A stretch of DNA of 64,000 nucleotides, taken from Halobaculum halobium. Lineage in GTDB: Archaea; Halobacteriota; Halobacteria; Halobacteriales; Haloferacaceae. The position numbers and the translations under genes were made by a program. Positions 8,954 through 16,964 of the stretch are shown here, in pieces (position 1 is the first letter of the stretch; each line of letters opens with the position of its first letter). The notes beneath the pieces are model-generated. The model did not search any database. It was not told where the DNA came from and worked only from the letters and a program-made list of their open reading frames with translations. The stretch spans positions 248,001 to 312,000 of the forward strand of contig NZ_CP126159.1 in assembly GCF_030127145.1 (NCBI RefSeq), read 5' to 3'.

Positions 8954-8967
8954 TTAGGCAAACCTAA
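8954..8967 (-). promoter_or_regulatory. DtxR/Idr-type metal-regulator operator (TTAGG-N4-CCTAA)
   Basis: Inverted repeat TTAGG-CAAA-CCTAA located 12-25 nt upstream of the ATG at 8942. It has the same arms and spacing as the box at 4040-4053, and the same placement at the expected transcription start, so both operons probably answer to one DtxR-family repressor or activator. Confidence 0.7.
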
Positions 8968-9138
8968 ACAAGAGCGTTGCGCTCTCGCACCGTGAGCGGC
9001 GCTCGGTCGTCTGGAGGGGACGAGCGGCAGTCGCGTGAGTCTGACGGGCGACGACTCCGCCGACTCACGGCGTTGACGTTGACAGACCGACAGCGAGTGA
9101 GACCGCGGTACCCTTCCCGTTGTAGCGGGCCCCCTGGC

Positions 9139-9624
9139 TCACTCGTCGACCAGCACGTCGACGAGCGACTCCGTGGAATACGACGACAACGCGCGCGCAT
9201 CGTCGTACAGCGTCTCGATGACGTACGTGGAGTTCGTCCGCTCGACCGCGGGAATGCCCTCGAACTCGCGCAGCAGGCGTCCGACCGCCTTGTCATCGGG
9301 GAGGTGCGCGACGGCGACGAAGTCCGTTTCGCCCATCGTCGACAGCAGGGTCGTCACGCCCTCGATCTCGGTGATCGTTGACGCAACGTCCGCGTGCTCC
9401 CCGGCGTAGTCGGCGAGCACCTCGACGAGCACGGTCACGCCCAACCCGAGCGCGTCGAGGTCCAGGTCGTACAGGTCGTTCGTGATCACGCCGGCCTCTC
9501 GGAGGTTGTTCAGGCGGTAGTGGATGGTCGAGACGGGAATTCCGGTCTCCTCGTTGATCCGTTCCGGGCTGCCGGTCCCTAGGTCGCCGATCGCCTTGAG
9601 GATGCGAACGTCGCGCTCATCCAT
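9139..9624 (-). CDS. Lrp/AsnC-family transcriptional regulator
   Basis: 161 residues. An N-terminal winged helix (MDERDVRILKAIGDLG, then the recognition region GIPVSTIHYRLNNLREAGVI) is followed by an RAM-type ligand-binding domain (GVTVLVEVLADYAGEH... GETDFVAVAHLPDDKAVGRLL). This is the standard haloarchaeal Lrp length and layout. It is divergent from the EamA transporter gene at 9792 with 167 bp between them, a typical local regulator/transporter arrangement; the ligand could be an amino acid exported by that transporter, which is inference. Confidence 0.9.
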   Translation of the reverse strand: MDERDVRILKAIGDLGTGSPERINEETGIPVSTIHYRLNNLREAGVITNDLYDLDLDALGLGVTVLVEVLADYAGEHADVASTITEIEGVTTLLSTMGETDFVAVAHLPDDKAVGRLLREFEGIPAVERTNSTYVIETLYDDARALSSYSTESLVDVLVDE

Positions 9625-9791
9625 ACGCGACTTCCCGGGGGCCGGCCTGAAAGTTCCAACTGCTCCGACTCTCGGTTATCGATCCGATCCTCGTTCGAAA
9701 TTGGCGACAGTTCGTGAGAGACAACTATCGACAAAGCCGATCCGAGTAGAAGTGCTTATCAATTCTAATCCATTAACCCGGAATAGATTCA

Positions 9792-10733
9792 ATGAACTTC
9801 AGCTCTATTTGGAGACGTGCGCCGACGACCGGCGCGTTATTCGTTCTCCTTGCGACGCTGTGGGGCGGGTCGTTCGTCGCCATCGAGGCCGGCGTGAAGG
9901 AGTGGCCGCCGTTACTGTTCGCGGCGATCAGATACGACCTCGCCGGGGTGCTCGTGCTGGCAGTCGCCGTTGTGGGTGGCGGGCGATCGCTCCCGCGGAC
10001 CCGCGGTGATCTCGGGGCCGTCGCTAGCGTCGCGGTGTTCGTTATCTTCGCTCATCACGCGCTGTTGTACGTCGGACAGGAGACGGTTCCCGGCCCCGTC
10101 GCGTCGGCGGTCATCGCGCTCTCGCCGGTTGTGACCGCGCTGCTTGCCCCGTACGTGCTCGGCGCCGGCGAACTCGAACCCGTCCAGTATCTCGGCGTTG
10201 CGGTCGGGTTCCTGGGCGTCATCGCGGTGACCGATCCCGGGGGATCGGGCGGCATCCCGGTGACGGGGACGCTGTTGGTGTTCGGCGCGACAGTCGCGTT
10301 CGCGCTCGGGACGATCCTGCTGCGACGCGTCCAGACGACGGTTTCTGCCGCCGGGCTGCAGGGGTGGGGGATGGTTGCGGGCGCCGGCTTACTCCACCTG
10401 GGGAGCCGCGCGCTCGGCGAGCAGCAGGCGCTCGTCGTTTCCCCGGCCGGACTGGCGACGCTCGCGTTCCTGGTCGTGGGACCCGGTGTGATCGCGTTCG
10501 TCCTGTATTTCCGACTGCTCGATTCGGTGGGGGCAACACGCACGATGCTCGTGGGCTACCTCGAACCGATCGCCGCCGCCGGGCTCTCGTTCGCGGTATT
10601 CGGCTACGTGCCGACTGAGGGCGCCGTGCTCGGATTCCTCCTCGTGCTCGGGGGATTCACGCTCGTCGAGGGACACACCCTGCGCGCCGCCGCCGGGGAT
10701 GTCCTCGGGCGGCTCCGAACTGCGCTTCCGTGA
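9792..10733 (+). CDS. EamA (DMT superfamily) transporter, probable metabolite exporter
   Basis: 313-residue integral membrane protein with about ten hydrophobic helices in two EamA repeats. The first repeat begins LLATLWGGSFVAIEAGV, the characteristic start of the family; the second repeat covers roughly residues 155-300 and ends with YLEPIAAAGLSFAVFGY...GFLLVLGGF. Expected to move amino acids or related metabolites out of the cell. The start is ATG at 9792 with an AT-rich stretch (around 9755-9785) upstream suitable as an archaeal promoter. Divergent from an Lrp regulator, which may control it. Confidence 0.88.
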   Translation: MNFSSIWRRAPTTGALFVLLATLWGGSFVAIEAGVKEWPPLLFAAIRYDLAGVLVLAVAVVGGGRSLPRTRGDLGAVASVAVFVIFAHHALLYVGQETVPGPVASAVIALSPVVTALLAPYVLGAGELEPVQYLGVAVGFLGVIAVTDPGGSGGIPVTGTLLVFGATVAFALGTILLRRVQTTVSAAGLQGWGMVAGAGLLHLGSRALGEQQALVVSPAGLATLAFLVVGPGVIAFVLYFRLLDSVGATRTMLVGYLEPIAAAGLSFAVFGYVPTEGAVLGFLLVLGGFTLVEGHTLRAAAGDVLGRLRTALP

Positions 10734-10798
10734 TGGGTGTCCTTCGCCGGACTCCGTGGTAGGGCGACCGACGTTTTCGGCCGTCGCCACGAAACGCG

Positions 10799-10806
10799 TT
10801 TATAAC
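10799..10806 (+). promoter_or_regulatory. TATA box (TTTATAAC) for the gene at 10834
   Basis: TTTATAAC centred about 32 nt before ATG 10834, the spacing expected for a leaderless haloarchaeal transcript. It supports the internal ATG at 10834 rather than any earlier start in the same frame. Confidence 0.55.
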
Positions 10807-10833
10807 TTTGCGTCCGCCCTGCGGGAACACGGT

Positions 10834-11037
10834 ATGAACACTCCTGACAGCCCCACCGAGTTCGCAGACGAACCCACGGGGCTGCCGCAGCTGGAGCGAT
10901 CACTCCGGCGCGCACTCGCGACTGCGGCGTCTGTCGAGGCTCGCTACCATCTTCGGACCGCGCTTCAGTACCTCGCCGTAGGTCGCGGGACGATGGGGGA
11001 GGCCACCTCGTCGGCTCGACCGTCCGAGCAACGGTAA
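10834..11037 (+). CDS. Small hypothetical protein (67 aa)
   Basis: Begins MNTPDSPTEF and continues as a helical segment LPQLERSLRRALATAASVEARYHLRTALQYL, ending in a Ser/Arg-rich tail. I do not recognise a family. The start is chosen because a TATA box lies 32 nt upstream; the longer frame from 10699 would run through the end of the EamA gene. It is followed 19 bp later by a HalOD1-like gene on the same strand, so the two may be co-transcribed. Function unknown. Confidence 0.55.
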   Translation: MNTPDSPTEFADEPTGLPQLERSLRRALATAASVEARYHLRTALQYLAVGRGTMGEATSSARPSEQR

Positions 11038-11056
11038 CGTTCGCCGGCGATCGAGT

Positions 11057-11344
11057 ATGACCGACGAAACCACTGTGGTACCTCCGAGCGTGCATCAACG
11101 CACACCGGATGCTGTCGACCCGCGGAGTCGGTGGCTTCTCGTGTCCGAACAGGTACTGTTGTTGCTCGAGCGCCTCGACGTCGATTCCGAGGACCAGCTG
11201 TCCTCACTGTATGATTCGGTCGACCCGGACGCGCTAAACGCGCTCACGTCGACGGGGACCACGACGGTGTCGTTCGAGTTGTGGCGCCACTGGGTCCGAG
11301 TCACACCGGACGTTATCGAAGTGTACACACCGCCTCGCCCGTAG
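11057..11344 (+). CDS. HalOD1 output-domain-like protein
   Basis: 95 residues. The core (about residues 27-90) follows the HalOD1 pattern: an N-terminal helix SEQVLLLLERLDVD, then LSSLYDSVDPDALNAL, then paired strands VSFELWRHWVRVTPDVIEVY. HalOD1 domains occur as outputs of haloarchaeal signalling proteins or, as here, as free-standing proteins of unknown action. A second member of the family lies 250 bp downstream on the opposite strand, so the two genes converge. Confidence 0.7.
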   Translation: MTDETTVVPPSVHQRTPDAVDPRSRWLLVSEQVLLLLERLDVDSEDQLSSLYDSVDPDALNALTSTGTTTVSFELWRHWVRVTPDVIEVYTPPRP

Positions 11345-11592
11345 CGCGGTCTCGGGCGTCGTCTGCCACGACAGCGGTGTCACGGCGCAGTGAGACGTGA
11401 GGAGGTGTCCGACGTCGGTGGCAGCTGAACTGGTGCTCACCGGTCCGGCTCAGATCTGTGCCCGTGCCACCACAGCAAGAACGGTTCGCGGATGATCGGT
11501 GCAGTCGTGTCGCTGTACAGACGGCGCGGTGAGAAGTGCGCAGAAGGGTCGAGCGACGGGACTCCGTCCCGAGAACCCGACGCTGATCCGAT

Positions 11593-11880
11593 CTATCGGT
11601 GCGACGTGACGACGAGTTCCCCGTCGGACGATGCTCGGACGGTCACGGAGTCGTACGCGAATGAGACTTCTACGCCGGCGTCAGACTCCCGCAGGAGCGT
11701 ATCGAGAGCGTCTCCGTCGACATACTCGTTGAGCACCGGCAACTGATCTGTGTCGACGTCGATCGCTTCCGCGACGGCGACCACGACAGCGGTACTCGGT
11801 CGTTCGAACTCGGTCCAATCTGATCGGGTTCGCTGGGCTTCTACTTCCGTCCCCCCGGAAGCGGTATTATCAACCGTCAT
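11593..11880 (-). CDS. HalOD1 output-domain protein
   Basis: 95 residues, acidic. Contains the HalOD1 layout more clearly than its neighbour: AVVVAVAEAIDVDTDQLPVL, NEYVDGDALDTLLRE, then VSFAYDSVTVRASSDGELVV. The ATG at 11880 follows a stretch with TATA-like sequence to its right (minus-strand upstream). Presumed small signalling or regulatory protein; no partner kinase or receiver gene is present nearby. Confidence 0.75.
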   Translation of the reverse strand: MTVDNTASGGTEVEAQRTRSDWTEFERPSTAVVVAVAEAIDVDTDQLPVLNEYVDGDALDTLLRESDAGVEVSFAYDSVTVRASSDGELVVTSHR

Positions 11881-12408
11881 AGATACACAACTACTCTATG
11901 CACGGTAACTTGGTCCGGTTCATAAGTACACCGATATGCTCGCACGGTATATCAGTATAAAATCACGTTCTCGCACGCTCGGACTGGACTAATTACCGGG
12001 TAATACTCCCGGATTTCACCGCTTCCAGATTCGTCGGCGAATTCGTGGCAATAGTATTACAACCCAAATGACGACGGTGCTGACTATATAAATAAGCCGT
12101 GGATACTCTTCACTACCGCTCACAGTGTGTTCGTGTTATTTCACGGATCGCACAACGGTGGACGCTTGGATTTACCCTCGTGTGTCCGGCGTGGGCACAG
12201 GTCCTCCTTCCCGAGTAGTGAACGAGGATATCCGGACAGAGTAGATCGATCGCTGAGACGTAATAACCGACGAACCGGAAACGACCAGAGTGAGAGCGGC
12301 AATCGCTGCGCGGTACCACACTCGATTGCTAACCGCTGGCATGGTCCTGATCGTTGACCATCGATCAGCCGTGAGACGGTCTCTCTGTGAACGTTTGTCC
12401 AGCGTTGA
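11881..12408. other. Gene-poor AT-rich stretch with an orphan TATA box
   Basis: No convincing protein gene. It holds the promoter of the HalOD1 gene at its left edge, a small inverted repeat ATTACC-G-GGTAAT at 11992-12004, and a strong TATA-like element CTATATAAATAAG at 12084-12096. Short frames downstream of that element have a composition unlike haloarchaeal proteins. A small RNA starting near 12115 is possible but unproven. Confidence 0.5.
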
Positions 12409-12591
12409 CTACCCCCAGGTCGTCAGCGTCCGTTCCGCTGTCGCGTGGGCGCGCTCATCGGTCTCGCCGCTCTTGTCCAGATCCGCAGCCCGCGAGCACT
12501 CGATGCACCGGCGGACCACGTTCCTGTTGTCTCCGAACACTCGTGTGAATTGTTCCGTGACGTGATTCCCACAGGTGGTACATTCTGGCAT
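12409..12591 (-). CDS. Small CxxC zinc-finger protein (DUF7563-like)
   Basis: 60 residues. Two CxxC pairs, C4/C7 (MPECTTCGNHV) and C29/C32 (RRCIECS), frame the segment TEQFTRVFGDN, the signature of a common haloarchaeal mini zinc-finger family. The C-terminal part is an acidic/Ala-rich helix. Such proteins may bind nucleic acid or proteins, but their role is not established. The gene stands alone. Confidence 0.75.
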   Translation of the reverse strand: MPECTTCGNHVTEQFTRVFGDNRNVVRRCIECSRAADLDKSGETDERAHATAERTLTTWG

Positions 12592-13387
12592 ACACCGGCG
12601 AGGAAACGGGGAGGTCTATTGTTATGTAGTCTTGAACGAGCGGACACTCGACATCTCGTACCGTATTCCTCGCATACTCGGGGGGCGTCCGCGGGTCTCC
12701 CGTCTAACTCGCTTCGTTGACCGATCAGACCGATTGGCGCGTACGGCGTCCGAATTCCTCGCCCTACTCGCTCACCGCTGCTGCGGTTCGCCCCATGCGC
12801 GCGGGACTTCCTGGTTTCGGCGACGTGCTTTACCGAGACAGATCTATCGTCGGGGGGAGCGCGACCTCCACAGGCGTTCACCTGGATCCTCTCTGTGACT
12901 GAACGCCCCGAATGCGACAAGATCAGGTTGAGACAGAAGGCACTGTATGGGCTCGCTTGTGCATGTGTCTCTCGAACCTCCCCAACGGTTCGGCGACCTG
13001 ACCATCCGAACCGGTTTGGTTCACGGGTTCACTGCTTCGACTCCACCAGATCTTGTTCTCCCGAACTCGATACCCCCGGTTCCGAGACGATAGAAAATAG
13101 CCAAAATTTATACAATAGTTGAAATAGGTAAAATAGGCATTTTAATGGCCGGCGACCCGCCCCGTCGAAGCGGAGGAGTCGACAGGCACCCACGCGAGCC
13201 GGTGACTCGGCCCCAAATAGCTGGGACGCAGTCGAGATTCTGGAGTTGTCCTCGGATATCGGCACAGTCGGTAAACGAGCGCGTCCCTCTGCGGCTGTCA
13301 GGTCTCTCTCGAGGTTCGGACGAGTAGCCGACTGATACCCAGCTAGTCGGGGTGTAACAAATTCGGCCCGTCACGGGTACCGAACGT
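12592..13387. other. Gene-free stretch with an AT-rich block before glmM
   Basis: No open frame here has haloarchaeal-like composition; those present encode Arg/Ser-rich proteins. Positions 13091-13144 are strikingly AT-rich (CCAAAATTTATACAATAG and following), enough for one or more promoters 245-300 bp before glmM. The rest shows nothing I can support. Confidence 0.5.
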
Positions 13388-14728
13388 ATGTTCGGAACGA
13401 GCGGGATCAGGGGAACCGTCGGCGAGGAAGTCACGGCGGCGGTCGCGCTCGCCGTCGGCCGAGCTGTCGCCTCCGAGGGGGCCCAGCGGGTCGTCGTCGG
13501 CCGGGACCCGCGCTCGACCGGGTCGGCGCTCGTCGACGCGGCGACCGCGGGCTTGCGCGAGTGCGGCGCAGACGCCGTCTCGCTTGGGGAAGTGCCGACG
13601 CCGACGGTCGCGCGGGCGGTCGAGTGGTACGGCGCTGACGCGGGAATCGCGGTCACCGCTTCGCACAATCCAGCGAGCGACAACGGCCTGAAGCTCTGGA
13701 CGGCCGACGGCGCCGCCTACGTCGGCACCGCACAGGAGGCAGTCGCCGACCGGATCCGCGAAGACGACTTCGACCTCGTCTCATGGGAGGAGTACGGACG
13801 TCGCATGCGAAGTCGACGCGCGCGGTCGCGTCACGTCGACGCGGTGGTCGACGCCGTGGACGGCGATCTGGACCTCGACGTGGTTCTCGACGTGGGTAAC
13901 GGGAGCGGCCGGGTCACCGCCGACGTCCTCCGGCGACTCGGCTGCACCGTCCAGACGCTGGCGGCCGAGCCAGACGGCTCGTTTCCGACCCGGCCGAGCG
14001 AGCCGACCGCCGATAACTGCGAGACGCTGCGAAACGTTGTCGCCGCGACCGACGCCGACCTCGGAATCGCACACGACGGCGACGCAGACCGGATGCGGGC
14101 GGCGACCGCGTCGGGCGCGTTCCCCTCGGGAGACGTGCTCCTCGCGTTGTTCGCCCGCGACGTCGCCTCCGCCGGCGACCGGGTCGCAGTTCCGATCGAC
14201 ACGAGTATCGCGGTCGATACGACGCTGGAGGCGATCGGCGCCTCGACGTTTCACACGAAGGTCGGCGACGGCTACGTCGCCGAGCGCACCCGTGAGACGG
14301 ACGTCGTCTTCGGTGGCGAACCGAGCGGCGCGTGGATCTGGCCCGACCTCGCTCGCTGTCCGGACGGGCCGCTCGCAGCCGCGAAGTTGGCGGAACTGGT
14401 CGCTCGGCGCGGACCGCTCGACGACCTCGTCGCGCAGATCGAGACCGTTCCCCTGCGGCGTGCGAACATCGAGACGACCGCGAAACACGACCTCGTCGAG
14501 CACGTCGCAGACCGCGTCGTCGATCGCTATGCGAACGTCTCTACCATCGACGGGGTCCGCGTCGACGTCGACGCCGGGTGGTTCCTTGTGCGCGCGAGCG
14601 GGACGCAGCCGCTCGTCCGCATCACTGCCGAGGCGGGCGTCGAGTCCGAGATGGCGTCGCTGTTCGAAACGGCGACCGATCTCGTTGCGGAGGCAAAACA
14701 GGTCGTCACCGTTCCGGCGACGGATTGA
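13388..14728 (+). CDS. glmM: Phosphoglucosamine mutase / phosphohexomutase GlmM
   Basis: 446 residues. Interconverts glucosamine-6-phosphate and glucosamine-1-phosphate (or related hexose phosphates) on the way to UDP-GlcNAc. The N-terminus MFGTSGIRGTVGEEV is the conserved start of archaeal GlmM proteins. The catalytic serine is Ser92 in TASHNP (90-95), the metal-binding loop is DGDADR from residue 230, the sugar-binding loop is GEPSG around 310, and the phosphate-binding loop is RASGTQPLVRIT near the C-terminus. GlmS lies 2.2 kb downstream on the same strand, with a degenerate GlmU-like gene between. Some archaeal members are phosphoglucomutases or phosphomannomutases, but the context favours GlmM. 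Confidence 0.9.
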   Translation: MFGTSGIRGTVGEEVTAAVALAVGRAVASEGAQRVVVGRDPRSTGSALVDAATAGLRECGADAVSLGEVPTPTVARAVEWYGADAGIAVTASHNPASDNGLKLWTADGAAYVGTAQEAVADRIREDDFDLVSWEEYGRRMRSRRARSRHVDAVVDAVDGDLDLDVVLDVGNGSGRVTADVLRRLGCTVQTLAAEPDGSFPTRPSEPTADNCETLRNVVAATDADLGIAHDGDADRMRAATASGAFPSGDVLLALFARDVASAGDRVAVPIDTSIAVDTTLEAIGASTFHTKVGDGYVAERTRETDVVFGGEPSGAWIWPDLARCPDGPLAAAKLAELVARRGPLDDLVAQIETVPLRRANIETTAKHDLVEHVADRVVDRYANVSTIDGVRVDVDAGWFLVRASGTQPLVRITAEAGVESEMASLFETATDLVAEAKQVVTVPATD

Positions 14729-15111
14729 GTGTCGGTCTGTCTCCATACGGTGCGCCACAGCGAACGTCCGCCCGTTTGCTCGAGATCGACAACTTCGGCG
14801 CACTCGTCTACGGATTCGCAATACGAGTGGCTCGGGGGTTGACACCGAGGCGGTTGCCATAGAAGTCTCAGCGAACTGTCACCGACGCCGTCTGTAGACT
14901 ACGACGAACGGGGACGTGAACGACGATGCGGACGCTCCGCAGACCGGTTTGTCAAATCCGTCAGGCGAGCTGGGCACCGGCAGGTCACGGCCGTCAACGT
15001 ACCAATTCGACGTAGGGTGTGGATGCGTCCCGCTGCGAGAACGGGGTATCGTCGTAAATCGTACAGTCCCAACGCTGATCCAAACCCTTCGCGATCAGGG
15101 TATGGACGACC
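14729..15111. other. Intergenic stretch, convergent gene ends
   Basis: Lies between the glmM stop and the stop of a DUF7344 gene on the other strand. A GTG-started frame at 14916-15134 (72 codons) has low similarity to anything recognisable and runs into the neighbouring gene. I see no supported feature. Confidence 0.45.
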
Positions 15112-15750
15112 TCAATCGTCCGCTGTACTGGTGACGGTTCCATCTGTCAGTTCTTGCCGACCGAGATAGAACACCGCGGTGAGGAACCCGAACACCAGCA
15201 GACTCGCCAGGAGATGATACCCCATGAACTGGGTGATCCCGAAGAGCGCTCCGACTCCGATCGTCGCCGCGGCGTACGGACGCAAGTTGGCGGTCTCGTG
15301 TTCGGTCTGGTCGTCCTCCTCGACCAGGTACTCGTACAACGGTTCGGACTCTGGTGCGAGTTCGATGCGGCCCCGGCTCTGATTGAACTCGATAACTCCC
15401 GCGTCGTCCATCTTCGGGAGGTGACACTGGTACAGTCCGATGTACACGCGCTTGCGCTGTTGGGCGCCCAACGCCTTCACGTCGCAGTCGTTCTCTATCG
15501 CGGCGATGTGTTCGGCGAGCTCGCCGATCGTCGTCTCGCCGTCGACCGTCTTGAGGTGACTCAACACGAGTCGCCGCCGCTGGTTCTTCAGTATCTCGAA
15601 CGTCAGATCCAGCGGCAACGGCTCCGGCTCCGCTGGTGTGGCGTCCTCCTCGGTGCTTTCGTGCTGCGTGGTTTCCTCCCGCTGCGTCTCCGGTTCGGTG
15701 GTCATCGTCGGCTCCACTGCCGTCGATGTCGCGTGGGTTGCTTTGACCAT
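15112..15750 (-). CDS. DUF7344-type winged-helix membrane regulator
   Basis: About 212 residues from ATG 15750 (ATG 15705 is an alternative start). After an acidic, Thr/Glu-rich N-terminus comes a winged-helix core, FEILKNQRRRLVLSHLKT... IGELAEHIAAIEND... KRVYIGLYQCHLPKMDDAGV, the haloarchaeal DUF7344 pattern. The C-terminal quarter has two hydrophobic helices (AAATIGVGALFGITQFMGY and HLLASLLVFGFLTAVFYL), so the DNA-binding domain is probably tethered to the membrane. A second protein of the same architecture is encoded just after glmS (18953). Both may regulate surface or envelope functions tied to amino sugars; this is inference. Confidence 0.8.
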   Translation of the reverse strand: MVKATHATSTAVEPTMTTEPETQREETTQHESTEEDATPAEPEPLPLDLTFEILKNQRRRLVLSHLKTVDGETTIGELAEHIAAIENDCDVKALGAQQRKRVYIGLYQCHLPKMDDAGVIEFNQSRGRIELAPESEPLYEYLVEEDDQTEHETANLRPYAAATIGVGALFGITQFMGYHLLASLLVFGFLTAVFYLGRQELTDGTVTSTADD

Positions 15751-15826
15751 CTTTGGCGTGTTTCTGTTCCGTCCTCGTTTCGATTCGGTTCCAGTTCGTA
15801 CGCGGTCGCGGAATCCGACCGCATGA

Positions 15827-16612
15827 CTACGGCACCGCGGGTGTGACGTCCCTGCGGACGATCTCACCGGTCCCCGTCGCCGCGCTCGGCCCGGCGACGG
15901 TTTCCAGGTTCAGGCGAGTCCCGGCCCCCAGTTTCGCTCCCCCGCTGACCACCGGTCCGAACCCTCGCCTCTCGGTTCGAACGCGGCGGTCGGCGTGCGT
16001 CAGCGTCACCGCGTGCTCGTCGTGGCGGCGGTTCGCCACGACCGATCCGGCGTCCGCGTTCGCGCGCGGAAAGACGACGCTCTCGGCCCTCTCGCTCCGG
16101 TACGGATGGATCGCGCCGTCTATGATGACACTGTTCTCGGTTTCCACGGACGCTCCTAGCTTTGTGTCATTTGGAATAAAGCTATGTGTTCGCACCCCTC
16201 CAGCCGGTCGAACCGTCGCACCGGGCGTCACGGGCGCTGGACGCTCGACGAGCTCGCCAGAGCCAACGGTCGCGCCCTCACGAACCGCGGCCTGTCCGGC
16301 GGCCTCCGCGTCGGGACGTCCGTCACCGACGAAGTCGGCTCCGATACCGGCGACTCCGTTCGCCTCACGGCTGTGTGCGGGCGGTGGGTCTGTTCGCTCC
16401 GCGGTCGTCGCGAACTCCGGGTACCGCTCGAGTAAGCGTCGCCGAACCGAAGGTTTGACGCCCGCTACGCGGAGTTCGCCGACGCCGGCGCTGATCATCG
16501 ATTCGGCGACGCGGACGGCGACCGATCTGCCGGCGACCGACGCCTGCGGCGTTGGCGTCGACTGCGCGTGTGCGGTCCCGACCTTCGTTCTCGATGCGAG
16601 TACCCCGACCAT
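15827..16612 (-). CDS. Degenerate or shortened GlmU-like protein (N-terminal remnant plus left-handed beta-helix)
   Basis: 261 residues. The C-terminal half (about 120-255) follows the acetyltransferase beta-helix end of archaeal GlmU-type proteins, with ENSVIIDGA, VVANRRHDEHAV, VRTERRGFGPVV, SGGAKLGAGTRLN and GTGEIVRRD in the usual order. Residues 1-70 look like the start of the nucleotidyltransferase (VAGRSVAVRVAESMISAGVGEL), but the GxGTRxxP...KP signature is lost (RTKVGTAHAQSTPTP) and most of the uridylyltransferase domain is absent; usual length is near 390-420. The frame is intact with normal codon use, so it may be a functional acetyltransferase or a decaying gene. It lies between glmM and glmS but on the opposite strand. 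Confidence 0.6.
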   Translation of the reverse strand: MVGVLASRTKVGTAHAQSTPTPQASVAGRSVAVRVAESMISAGVGELRVAGVKPSVRRRLLERYPEFATTAERTDPPPAHSREANGVAGIGADFVGDGRPDAEAAGQAAVREGATVGSGELVERPAPVTPGATVRPAGGVRTHSFIPNDTKLGASVETENSVIIDGAIHPYRSERAESVVFPRANADAGSVVANRRHDEHAVTLTHADRRVRTERRGFGPVVSGGAKLGAGTRLNLETVAGPSAATGTGEIVRRDVTPAVP

Positions 16613-16964
16613 ACCCGGGTGTTACTGTCACACCTACTGGTATTGTTATGAAGATTATACGTGTGGTTAGGTACCACAACACGCGGTCTCACGCGCAGCC
16701 ATCGGGACAACCATCGGGCTTCAGCAGTTCCGATGTGCGAGGAGGCCGGGAAATTGCGTCTAACTTCCTGCAGTCGATTGTAACAGCCTAATAACAATAG
16801 ATGAATGCCGGGATTAGCGCATGTTACCCCGGACACTATCCGTTCGGCCTGAACATGATCTGTACACGCAACCGCGCCGGACTGACGGCACGAAACCGGG
16901 AGAAGCACGCGCCGAGTAATCACGGTAAAACCCGAGTACACAGCCGGGCGGAACGGGATCGCTG
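16613..16964. other. Divergent promoter region between the GlmU-like gene and glmS
   Basis: Holds the promoters of both divergent genes. A TATA-like GTATAATC stretch (read on the minus strand, near 16652-16660) lies about 45 nt before the GlmU-like ATG. An AT-rich run around 16780-16803 precedes glmS by about 165 nt. No open frame here is convincing. Confidence 0.45.

Noticed and set aside
13145-13327. 60-codon ORF right after the AT-rich block, with a TATA-like sequence upstream
   Set aside because: Strongly basic composition (many Arg and Pro), against the acidic norm of this genome; promoter position alone is not enough.
14916-15134. 72-codon plus-strand frame
   Set aside because: No family resemblance, and it overlaps the end of the DUF7344 gene.
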